A stretch of DNA of 37,208 nt from Candidatus Bipolaricaulota bacterium (GTDB taxonomy: Bacteria > Bipolaricaulota > Bipolaricaulia > UBA7950 > UBA9294), in the NCBI GenBank assembly GCA_030611415.1, contig JAUWPW010000009.1:1-37208 (forward strand). Reading direction: 5' to 3'. Of the stretch, positions 8,073-20,000 are shown piece by piece; the stretch's first letter is position 1, and each line of letters begins with the position of its first letter. Made by a program: the position numbers and the translations under genes. The notes beneath the pieces were generated by a model. It did no database searches, had not been told where the DNA came from, and was given only the letters and a program-made list of their open reading frames with translations.

Positions 8073-9326
8073 GTGAAACAACGAATGTGGAGAGATGACC
8101 CTGAAAAGGTACTTCAACAGGCAGCTGACATCGTCCAGAGCGGTGCTATTTGCGATGAATGCTTCGGGCGTGCCTTCGCACAGCTGGGACACGATCTTAC
8201 AAACAGCGAACGGGGCAAGTCACTACGAATCATGCTTTGTATGCTGGGGATAGAGGGCAAGGCAGGCTCATGTTGGATCTGTAAAGGTTTCTTCAAGAAT
8301 ATCAATGCCTGGGTGAGTCGTGCCGTTGCATTATCTACTGGAATCGAGTTTGACAGTTACCTATTTGGAGTGAAGCTTACCCCAAGGCTTATCGAGATGG
8401 AGAGGTTGTTTAGTGAGAGATTCCGTACGAACTGTGCTGAGTCACTGAAACACGCGATAAATCGTATGATCGGCAAGGCATTTGAAGCGCAAGTTAGACA
8501 TGGGACACTTGATATTAGGGAACCTCATCTTTCCTTTGTAATTGACCTTGTTCGGAATACGATCGAGCTTCGGCTTCTTTCGCTATTTATTTATGGCCGG
8601 TATCAAAAACTGATACGGGGGATTCCTCAAACTCGCTGGCCCTGCCGTCACTGCAAGGGGAAAGGCTGCGATCATTGCAACTTCACCGGGAAGCAATATG
8701 ACGAATCAGTGGAAGAGCTTATAGAGAAGGAATTTCTGAACGCAGCAGGGTCAAACAGTGGGCACTTACACGGAGCTGGACGAGAGGATATAGATGCTCG
8801 TATGCTTGGGTCTGGTCGGCCTTTTGTGCTCGAGATTTGTTCGCCGCGTAGACGTAAGTTGGATCTTGTGTCGCTTCAAGCTGAGGTTAACGAGGCACAA
8901 GGAGGCAAGGTAAGAATAGGCAGGTTGAAGTTTGTTCCGCGTATGATGGTATCGAGAATTAAGGAAATACACGCAGACAAGACGTATGAGGCGCTCGTGT
9001 CATTTGAAGGCGATGTTTCTCGTGTTAGGCTAGGTCAAGCATTGGTTGAGCTTGTTGGAGAGATCGAACAGCGAACTCCGCAACGAGTTGCTCATCGCCG
9101 GGCTGACCGGATCCGTACTCGCAGGATCCATGAAATCGAAGGAGAACCAGTATCTTGTCGTCAAGCGAAGATCAGAATAAAGAGCGAGGGAGGCTTGTAC
9201 ATCAAGGAACTTGTCTCAGGTGACAATGGTCGTACAGCGCCAAGTCTGGCTAGTGGCCTTGGAATTGCTGTCCATGTTATCAAATTAGATGTAGTCGAGG
9301 TAACCTCGTCTCTGTTTCCATTTTGA
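8073..9326 (+). CDS. pus10: tRNA pseudouridine synthase Pus10 (archaeal/eukaryal type)
   Basis: CDECFGRAFAQLGHDLTNSERG, CRHCKGKGCDHCNFTGKQYDESVEELI, HGAGREDIDARMLGSGRPFVLEI (catalytic Asp), RTPQRVAHRRADRIRTRRI, GLYIKELVSGDNGRTAPSLA. Confidence 0.93.
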   Translation: MKQRMWRDDPEKVLQQAADIVQSGAICDECFGRAFAQLGHDLTNSERGKSLRIMLCMLGIEGKAGSCWICKGFFKNINAWVSRAVALSTGIEFDSYLFGVKLTPRLIEMERLFSERFRTNCAESLKHAINRMIGKAFEAQVRHGTLDIREPHLSFVIDLVRNTIELRLLSLFIYGRYQKLIRGIPQTRWPCRHCKGKGCDHCNFTGKQYDESVEELIEKEFLNAAGSNSGHLHGAGREDIDARMLGSGRPFVLEICSPRRRKLDLVSLQAEVNEAQGGKVRIGRLKFVPRMMVSRIKEIHADKTYEALVSFEGDVSRVRLGQALVELVGEIEQRTPQRVAHRRADRIRTRRIHEIEGEPVSCRQAKIRIKSEGGLYIKELVSGDNGRTAPSLASGLGIAVHVIKLDVVEVTSSLFPF

Positions 9327-9370
9327 GCAGATCCTTGCAAGTTGGTGTTCTAATTGCGTAAGGTTTAGCG

Positions 9371-10258
9371 GTGAGACTAATGTCAAGAACAGGAACAGAC
9401 ACCAGTTGGAATTTAGGAACAGCAGATGTTTCTCGTATCCTGCAAATCTATTACCGTGAGATATCTCGCTTCCCTCTTCTGACCGCAGAGGAGGAACGCA
9501 AACTAGCTCAGTCTATGGCCAGCGGGTTAGATGGAGCACGACAACGGTTAATCACTTCTAATCTTCGTTTGGTCGTTAAGATAGCCCAAAGGTATGCTGA
9601 TTCTGGTGTTGACCTTATTGACCTTATTCAGGAAGGCAACCTTGGCTTAATTGAGGCCATTGATCGGTTTGACGTTGAGCGGGGCTATAGGTTGAGCACA
9701 TATGCGACTTGGTGGGTCCGCCGCGCTATTCTTTCGGCAATTACTGAATACTCGCGGATGATCCGTATACCTGATTACTTGTTCCGTGCTTTGCGTCGGC
9801 TGAAACAAATCCGAGATCTGTCTCAAGGTAAAGCAGAGAAGGATGAAGAAGAGATCACGAAGATTAGCGGTTTGTCGGTGGAACGCTTGGAACAAATTGA
9901 GAGAAAATTGAGGGATCTACGTTCCTTGGATGAGCTTGTTGGAACAGGCGGTGAAGAGACACTGGAAGAGGTATTAGAAGACACAAGTACACCAGCGACA
10001 GAAAGGGAAGCCCTGCGACTTCTCTTCCGGGAAGAGCTACGCGACATCATCGACTACATTCCAGCACGACAAGCCTCTGCGCTACGTTTGCACTACGGAC
10101 TGGAAGATGGAACACCTTACACTTTGGCCGAAGTAGGTAGAATAATGGAAATAAGCCGCGAACGTGCGCGCCAACTTGTGCAAGAGGGATTAGATAAGGT
10201 TACCACAAAGTGGAGCTATCGCAGCTTGGAGTACTTCCGCAATCTGTTGCTAGACTGA
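9371..10258 (+). CDS. RNA polymerase sigma-70 family factor (group 1/2 type, no region 1.1)
   Basis: DLIQEGNLGLIEAIDRFDVERGYRLSTYATWWVRRAI; region 4 HTH LAEVGRIMEISRERARQLVQEGLDK. Confidence 0.93.
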   Translation: MRLMSRTGTDTSWNLGTADVSRILQIYYREISRFPLLTAEEERKLAQSMASGLDGARQRLITSNLRLVVKIAQRYADSGVDLIDLIQEGNLGLIEAIDRFDVERGYRLSTYATWWVRRAILSAITEYSRMIRIPDYLFRALRRLKQIRDLSQGKAEKDEEEITKISGLSVERLEQIERKLRDLRSLDELVGTGGEETLEEVLEDTSTPATEREALRLLFREELRDIIDYIPARQASALRLHYGLEDGTPYTLAEVGRIMEISRERARQLVQEGLDKVTTKWSYRSLEYFRNLLLD

Positions 10259-10391
10259 GTAACTCCCTGGTCACTTACGCCTTAAAACCATATTCATCTC
10301 ACCCTCACCCCTGATCAAGTCAGGGTCAGGCTCTGGTCTTTCCCTTCCTGCATTCCTGGGTTCCTAAAGAGAAAACTTCTGTGCTTCAATA

Positions 10392-12530
<2,139 letters not shown>

Positions 12531-12601
12531 TCAGAAACGTTTAGGTGCTATAGTGTCTTGTTGAAGAGCTTGACTATAGAGAACACGCCTGATCGACAAA
12601 G

Positions 12602-13939
12602 GTGAATCAAAGTATTGCGAGGTGGATTCTGATGGAACTAGCTATACCGTTCTTAGCGATGTTTGTAGGAATAGCGATTGGTTTCCTTGCTTCATACATG
12701 CATAACGCCAGCGAAAGAACCCAACTGAAAGAGCGCCTTGCTATTGCCAAAGACAGACTTGCGAAAGATGAACAACTGCGTGAGGAAAACGAAACACTCA
12801 GAATCCAACGGGCTCAATTGCAGAAGGAACACGAAGTTGATGCAGAAAAGATGCAATGGGTAGAAGAGGCGCAAGAAAGGCTGCGAGAAGCATTCGAGGC
12901 CTTGGCAAGTAAGGCACTACGATCGAACGCTGATGCATTCTTGAAACGCACCTATGAGCAGCTCAACACCCTTCTTGCTAAGATAAAAGGTGATTGGGGC
13001 GTGCAAAGGGAGGAGGTAAGGAATCTTGTTCAGCCGCTCGAAAAGACATTAGCAACCATGGACATGCACGTACGGACGCTGGAGGAAAAACGCGAGGGAG
13101 CGTATAAAAGTCTGGAGCAACATCTTGCTTCCCTTTCCCAGGCTCATACCCAGCTTAGGGATACAACCGTTACCCTTGCGCAAGCCCTTCGATCACCTAC
13201 TGTGCGAGGGCGGTGGGGAGAGTTCCAGCTTCGACGCGTAGTAGAGCTTGCTGGTATGACAGCACAGGTGGACTTCGCTGAACAAGTTACAACTGATAAA
13301 GGTAGGCCAGACATGATCGTGTACCTTCCCAATGAAGGAATCCTGCCAGTCGATGCCAAAACACCAATGCAGGCTTATTTCGACGCCGTAAAAGCTAAGA
13401 CCGACGAAGAACGTAAGATGAAGCTAAGAGCTCACGTTCAAGCGATCCGACAGCGGGTACAGGAACTTGGGCGTAAGCAGTATTGGGCCCAGTTTGAGCG
13501 AGCGCCAGAGATGCTCATCATGTTTGTGCCAAGTGAGCCTTGCCTCGCAGCTGCTTTTGAGCTGGATGCCGAACTTCTGGAATCTGCTATTCGTAGACAC
13601 GTACTCATCGCAACACCACTAAGTTTGCTCGGGCTTCTTCGAGCAGTGGCGTATGGATGGCAACAGCATGAGATCACTGACAATGCTCAACAGATTGCTA
13701 AACAAGGCCAGGAATTATACGAACGCATAGTCACTTTTGTCCACCACCTGCAGAACACGGGCAAGTACTTGGGACAAACAATCAATGCCTACGATGCCGC
13801 GGTAGGATCACTGCAGCAGCGACTACTCCCTGCCGCAAGACGCTTCAAAGAACTAAACGCACAAACAAAAGACCTGCCCGAACCCTTGCCCATAGAGCGG
13901 AAGGTACGTCATATTCCCTCCACAGACCCTGATGAGTGA
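12602..13939 (+). CDS. rmuC: DNA recombination protein RmuC family
   Basis: Coiled-coil N-terminus; RGRWGEFQLRRVVELAGM, PDMIVYLPNEGILPVDAKTPMQAY. Confidence 0.92.
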   Translation: MNQSIARWILMELAIPFLAMFVGIAIGFLASYMHNASERTQLKERLAIAKDRLAKDEQLREENETLRIQRAQLQKEHEVDAEKMQWVEEAQERLREAFEALASKALRSNADAFLKRTYEQLNTLLAKIKGDWGVQREEVRNLVQPLEKTLATMDMHVRTLEEKREGAYKSLEQHLASLSQAHTQLRDTTVTLAQALRSPTVRGRWGEFQLRRVVELAGMTAQVDFAEQVTTDKGRPDMIVYLPNEGILPVDAKTPMQAYFDAVKAKTDEERKMKLRAHVQAIRQRVQELGRKQYWAQFERAPEMLIMFVPSEPCLAAAFELDAELLESAIRRHVLIATPLSLLGLLRAVAYGWQQHEITDNAQQIAKQGQELYERIVTFVHHLQNTGKYLGQTINAYDAAVGSLQQRLLPAARRFKELNAQTKDLPEPLPIERKVRHIPSTDPDE

Positions 13940-14046
13940 TCCTACAAGAGGAGTCAGGATATTGGGAGGTGGTATGACAAACTTCTTATGTCTTTGTGGC
14001 ACGATCCAAACTGAGTTAGGACTGTTTTTCTCTTGCGGGTGAATAT

Positions 14047-16158
14047 ATGAAAAAGCTTCTCATACTTCTGCTCGTTGTCACGAATATTTCTGTCGTTCTT
14101 GTATCATGTGCAACAGGAGATGAAGCGGTACTTCATCCGTCGCTGCGCAACATTCTCCAACAACTAGCACAAGACAAAAACATTAATCTTGCCAGATTTG
14201 TCGGCCAACTACAGGTATTGCCATCGAAACGTGCGAGGAACAGTCATGTTGATCTAGATGAAGGGCAATTCGGGGTACTGGTACAAACGCGCCGGGGGTT
14301 GTTTGGGCAAACCTTCCTTGGTATTCCTATACTTGTAAACACGGGAACGATTATCGGTATGCGCGTTAGCGCAAGAGAACTGTTGCTCTTGGCTGATTCG
14401 CCTTATGTTGCCTATATTGAGCCCTCATGGAAGGTAGAACCAAAGCTCGATTACAGCGTTCCTGCAATAAGAGCTGATCGATTACACTCAGCCATACCAC
14501 CGTTAACAGGAAAAGGGGTGATTATCGGCGCAGTAGACACAGGGATCGATTATTCTCACCTTGACTTCCGTTATGATTCAGACGGTGATGGCATCGAAGA
14601 ATCGTCTCGCATCTTGTCTATCTGGGATCAAACTAGCGGTTCTCTAGGCGCATATTACAGCAATAACGAGATCGAAAGTGATATTGCCTTTGGGCTTGGC
14701 CCAGAGAGCGGACAGGTCCATGAAGCAGACACAAACGGTCACGGGACACATCTGATGGGAATTGCGGCGGGTGATGGATCGTCGTCTGATAGCAGCCTGA
14801 TTGGAGTAGCTCCGGATGCGACCATCGTCATGGTCAAGACCTCTTTCTACACCTCGGATATTATCAGCGGGGTGAAGTATATCTTTGAACAAGCAAACAC
14901 ACTTGGTCTGCCAGCAGTGGTAAATCTGAGCTTAGGCGGACACGAAGGGCCGCACGATGGAACGAGCTTGTTTGAGCAAGGGCTATCCGAGCTAGCACAG
15001 CAGTATGGGCAGGCAATTGTTGTATCCGCGGGGAATGAAGGTGATAAGAAGATCCATGTAGGAGAGGAGCTCCACGGAGACTCTTTTACCTTTACTATCA
15101 ATCCTATTTCCCTGTCGCTTGAGCTACAGCTGTGGTATCCGGGTGAATCCAGCTTCTCACTTACTGTTACCCCACCGGTCGGCCCCTCTCTAACAGTGGA
15201 CAGAGGCAGCCACGCTAGCTCTCAGGCTGCGAATCTATACGTGGACAACGCTTCAAGTGGGACAAACCCAAATAACGGAGATAATGAGATCCTGGTATCC
15301 TTGATCGGTATCACTCCAGGAAGCAAGTGGTACTTCACCATAACTGATGAAGGCGGCGGCGGGCGGTTTGACGGATGGATTGTCACAAGCACGGGTGACA
15401 CAATTCTTGAAGGAGATACGGACTATACGATTGACGAACCAGGAAACGCATACGGTGTAATCACTGTAGGGTCATTCAACACCAAGGCATTGCACAATTT
15501 CCCTACTCAGAATGGAATTGGTGAAATCTCTTACTTTTCCAGCCAGGGACTAACTCGGGATGGGCGACAAAAACCGGAACTTACCGCCCCTGGGGCGTGG
15601 ATAGCTGCCGCTCTATCCAGTAACAGTTCTAGGGAAGGTCTGCCTGACCCTACGCATACCTTGCTTAGGGGAACCAGTGTTTCCGCTGCCCATGTGAGCG
15701 GGGTGATAGCATTGATGCTTTCGTGCAATTCAGAGTTAAGTAGCGAAGAGATGAAAATGAGACTAACACAGACTTCTATGAGTGACGCATTTACTGGGTT
15801 CACCCCTAACACTAGTTGGGGATATGGAAAGGCAAATGCCTACGAAGCGGTCGCCGCCATACGCCATCCCGGGGGAAGCGAAGCACATTCTCCCGCAGTG
15901 ACAGTGCTAAGTAATCCTGTCAGCAACCGTGCTTTATTTAGTTACACGCTCCCCAAAGGAACAACACAGGCAACGCTACAAGTCTATAATGTTGCAGGAG
16001 CATTGCTTTTCCAAGAAGAGATTGACCCAGAACACAACCAATATGAATGGAATCTTACTGGCAACTTAGGCAAACTACTGGCGAATGGACTCTACTTGTA
16101 TACGATTATCGCTGGGAATCACTGCTCGGAAGTAGGGCAATTGGTGATCATCAGATGA
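14047..16158 (+). CDS. Subtilisin-family (S8) serine protease, probable lipoprotein, with C-terminal T9SS/FlgD-Ig-like sorting domain
   Basis: Lipobox LVSC; triad GAVDTGID, NGHGTHLMG, GTSVSAAHVSG; C-term VLSNPVSNRALFSYTLPKGTTQATLQVYNVAGALLFQ...NGLYLYTIIAG...GQLVIIR. Confidence 0.9.
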   Translation: MKKLLILLLVVTNISVVLVSCATGDEAVLHPSLRNILQQLAQDKNINLARFVGQLQVLPSKRARNSHVDLDEGQFGVLVQTRRGLFGQTFLGIPILVNTGTIIGMRVSARELLLLADSPYVAYIEPSWKVEPKLDYSVPAIRADRLHSAIPPLTGKGVIIGAVDTGIDYSHLDFRYDSDGDGIEESSRILSIWDQTSGSLGAYYSNNEIESDIAFGLGPESGQVHEADTNGHGTHLMGIAAGDGSSSDSSLIGVAPDATIVMVKTSFYTSDIISGVKYIFEQANTLGLPAVVNLSLGGHEGPHDGTSLFEQGLSELAQQYGQAIVVSAGNEGDKKIHVGEELHGDSFTFTINPISLSLELQLWYPGESSFSLTVTPPVGPSLTVDRGSHASSQAANLYVDNASSGTNPNNGDNEILVSLIGITPGSKWYFTITDEGGGGRFDGWIVTSTGDTILEGDTDYTIDEPGNAYGVITVGSFNTKALHNFPTQNGIGEISYFSSQGLTRDGRQKPELTAPGAWIAAALSSNSSREGLPDPTHTLLRGTSVSAAHVSGVIALMLSCNSELSSEEMKMRLTQTSMSDAFTGFTPNTSWGYGKANAYEAVAAIRHPGGSEAHSPAVTVLSNPVSNRALFSYTLPKGTTQATLQVYNVAGALLFQEEIDPEHNQYEWNLTGNLGKLLANGLYLYTIIAGNHCSEVGQLVIIR

Positions 16159-17006
16159 TTTCGCGGCGAATACTATTGGTAGTACTCTTTGTCTTGTTTC
16201 TTGTCACAATAATGGTGCATGGAGACGATTTTGCTAACGTCGCGGCAATCTTCGAATTGGCAACAGGCACACGTTCCATAGGAATGAGTAAGACCCTTAT
16301 CGCCCTAGCGGACGATGAGAATGCCATCTTTTGTAATCCAGCAGGCCTAGGCAGTGTCAAGGATATTCGCTTCACTTCCTTATTCTCGCGACCGTTTGGA
16401 GCCTTCAGCTATGGAGCAATCGGCATCGCTGTTCCTCATCTAGGAATACTGGGAATGCAGTTGGATTCGGGATTGATCACAACAGAAGGAGGGGCTTTTC
16501 GTTACCTAAGCCAGGCGGCAGCCATCTCGGTCGGTGTAGCAATTGGTGGCTTTAGCCTAGGTGGACGAGTAAAGTTCTATCATCTTTCACAGCCCTTGTC
16601 GGGAACAGGTTGGGCGATTGATCCCGCTTGTCTCATTACGATCAATCGTGTGAAAATTGGCGTTATTGTGGAGAACCTTATTTCAGGACAGATTTCTTTT
16701 GAGAACGGTCATAATGAACATTGGCCCACTAAGATTGACATTGGAGCTGCCTTGACCATGCAGCCGTTCCTTACAGCCTATTGGAACTTGGCAGCGAGTA
16801 TTGCAGGGATCTTCACTGCCAACCCGCGGATAGCAGGAGGGGTTGAGGTATGGGTGAAAGACCTTGCCGCAAGGATTGGCTATAGCAAGAGCCAAGCCAC
16901 AATTGGCCTAACGCTGCGTTTTGAAACTTATCAAGTCGATTGGGCTTACGTTTTACACGCGGATCTTCCTGATAGTCACTATCTGTCTCTCACATTCAGG
17001 TTCTAG
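16155..17006 (+). CDS. PorV/PorQ-like outer-membrane barrel protein
   Basis: GTRSIGMSKTLIALADDENAIFCNPAGLG; C-terminal LSLTFRF; start MISRRILLVV overlaps the upstream stop (ATGA). Confidence 0.75.
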   Translation: MISRRILLVVLFVLFLVTIMVHGDDFANVAAIFELATGTRSIGMSKTLIALADDENAIFCNPAGLGSVKDIRFTSLFSRPFGAFSYGAIGIAVPHLGILGMQLDSGLITTEGGAFRYLSQAAAISVGVAIGGFSLGGRVKFYHLSQPLSGTGWAIDPACLITINRVKIGVIVENLISGQISFENGHNEHWPTKIDIGAALTMQPFLTAYWNLAASIAGIFTANPRIAGGVEVWVKDLAARIGYSKSQATIGLTLRFETYQVDWAYVLHADLPDSHYLSLTFRF

Positions 17007-17015
17007 AAGGAGAAA

Positions 17016-20000
17016 GTGAAACTGCTGCGCTATTTGGTGATCGTTACATTGCTTGTAATTGGGGTTTCCTTGCTGTCTCAGGGAGAGGAGGAAGCCTTCA
17101 AGGCTGACATCACTGGTGAGAAGACCTGGTGCCTACGCTATGGTTTCGGCTCCCCACAGGGATTAGCCCAGGCTGGCATGGCTCCGAATCAGCTATATCT
17201 TGATCAGTCACTTGCTGTAAACATCACAGGGAAAGCGCTTTCCTTCCTTACAATCAATGCTCAATTTGACGATCAGAAACCTATGAACATGCAATCGCTG
17301 ACAATTGATCTAGACGCTGGTGACCTGCGGGGCAAATTCGGCGATTTCCCTATCGCTGAGCAGGACACTTTTCTGGCTTATAACAAAGAGCTCAAAGGAA
17401 TGCGCCTAGATTATCAGATCGGCAAGGCACAACTAACCGGCATCGTCTCTCAAGTTGAAGGGATCTCAGAATCAAAGACATTTGTTGGTCGGACAGCGCA
17501 TGAGGAGGTGATTTTCTCTTCGTATTCCCCTGAACAGCCGTGGGTTAAACAGACGTACTTGCTCAACCTTCAAGGGCTGTACTATTTTGAGCTGGAAGAA
17601 CCTTTCATTGAAGGGTTCTCTATTGCGAGCATTAACTTAGTAGCGAATCAAGCCTTGCACTCCCTTCTTAGTGCCTACGGACTTGGCTATCTATTTGAAG
17701 ACATCACTAAGTCTCCATCCCAGGACCTTTCCAAGGCAAGTTATGCTGTTGTCAGCAAAGAACGAGACTTCCTTATCGTGAAAAGCGAGCCGCAAGCCCT
17801 CTTGCGAACGTGGCTACTGAAGTACATCAGACAGTACAACGAACAGACAGAGCTTAGTGATTCAGAAGAGAAACGCTATCCATTCAATATTGGAACCGAT
17901 TATGAACAAGCCTTTCTCAACCAACTTATGTCTTTTTGTTATCTGGGAGTTGAGGGAAGTGAATATCCGCTTCTAACAGGGAAACAGCAACGTTTCTATT
18001 ATCTCGGCCACGCTGATCTGAAAGAGGGATCAATCGTGGTAGAAGTGAGCTTGCATGGCGGGACATTTCTGCCGATCACTGAGGCTGATCTTCCCGAATA
18101 TGATGCATACCCATTTCTTAGTGAGGGAATCATCGAATTTGATTTCCCCAAACAGTTCTTTCAAGAAACGGGGAGCGCAGCAAGAGTCTCATTTGACTAT
18201 GCCGTGTCCGGGGATGTATTCATGCTTGGCCTATCCATTGTGCAAGGAAGCGAAAAGGTCTACTTAAATGGAGAACTCCTCGAGCGTGACATGGATTACT
18301 CTATTGACTACGAACTTGGCATGCTGATATTGTTCCGTGAAGTAGGCGAGGAAGATACGATCCGAATTGATTACGAACGTTTCCGTGGTGGTCTAGGCAG
18401 TGGTGCTGAGTATTCACGTAACTTCTACGGGTTGAGCCTTGACCTTCCCGCCACTGAGTCGCTTAACTTCAAATTGAGCCTACTACAAGCCGCTGACAAC
18501 CCTACCCCACTCAGCGATCCCGCAAAGGCTCATACTATGCCAAACACTCATACTATTTCGGGTGTGATTGGAGCAATTGACTTGGATGGCTTTCGCGCTA
18601 AGGTTGCGCTTGGATATAGCAATGATTGTTTCCCATTTGATGACAATCTGCGAGAAAATCTTCCCAATCTGGTAACTACGATCTTGGTCCTTGCTCAATA
18701 TACCCTTGTTGGCAACTTGAATGGGATTAGCGTGTATAACAACGGCGTCTGGAGAAGCTATACCACTGGGGCTGGTCTTTGCGGAAATCGAGTTCGCAGC
18801 ATGGTAAGCGATGGAAACACTGTGTTTATTGGTACGGACTCAGGGCTTACAGTACTTCATCTGAAAGGAGTATCTCCACTAGCCCACGTAGAGAACTGGC
18901 AGCGCTTTTACGAAAAAGATGGCCTACCAGATCCAGAAGTACGCGCGCTTGCACTTGTCGGCGAAAGCCTGTGGATCGGAACCACAGGTGGTCTAGCGCG
19001 AGTCAAGCCAGAAGAAATCGAAAGTGCTGAGGCCTGGAAGTCGTACACCCCTGATGTATTTCCAGAAATGAAAGGGATTCTCGCGCTTGCTGGAGATAAC
19101 ACCACCCTATATATCGGCACAGATCACGGTCTGTTTGCCTTTGACATAGCAAAGGAAGAAATGAGCGAACTTCACGGCATGAGTGGCGTTGCAGTGGGGA
19201 ATTTGGTCTTGGTCGATGGAACCCTGTACGCTAGCTCAGAGATTGGACTTCGTTCTTTTCATAAGGGAATAGGATGCGGCTGGCTTGTATTTGGCAGAGC
19301 AGTTCGGGCCAGTGCCATAGTCAATGGGAGTACATGGTACGCAACCGATGACGGTCTCTACCGTATCTCGGACCAGGAACCGTTCATCGATGATTGGGCG
19401 ATAACCGTACTGTCTGGCTCAGCAGTCGGGGGTTTATGGATAGGAAGCCGCGCAAATTCTAGCTATCAATTAAACGTGTGGCGAGCCGATAGTAAGCTGG
19501 AAACATTCACCAATTACGTAATGGGAATCGATGGGCGCGACAAGACCAGGTTTAGAGATATCTCGTCAGACGAGCACACAGACCGGGGGTTGTTCGCCAG
19601 AGCAAGTTTTAACCGCGACGTAGGCGTATTCAAGATCTCCGGAGACTTCGAGAGCATCGCTCCAGGTTTCTCATCCATAGGGCGCCTAGACCGCCGCGAT
19701 GTAACCGGTTGGAATATTTCAGTAGCTGGCGCCTTGGCACAAGGGATCAATATCGTTGCTTCCCATGGTTATCATATGATTAACCAGAGAAGCGAGGAGA
19801 AAAGAGACATCATGGATAATCAACTATCCTTTGCATGGCAGTTTGGTCCCTTGTTCAGCTTTTCCCTGAGAAACGAAATGGTAGATGATAATTGGTTACA
19901 CAGGGGACCTGATAGCACAGCTACTTCTTACAGCATTGGCCTGCAAAACGAATTCCTTGACCACGATCTTTCACTGGCTGTAGCTTGGAATGACGCGTTT

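Noticed and set aside
10311-10330. CCCTGA-TCAAG-TCAGGG as terminator between the sigma factor and ligA
   Set aside because: Stem of only about 6 bp and no U-tract; too weak to call although the convergent location is plausible
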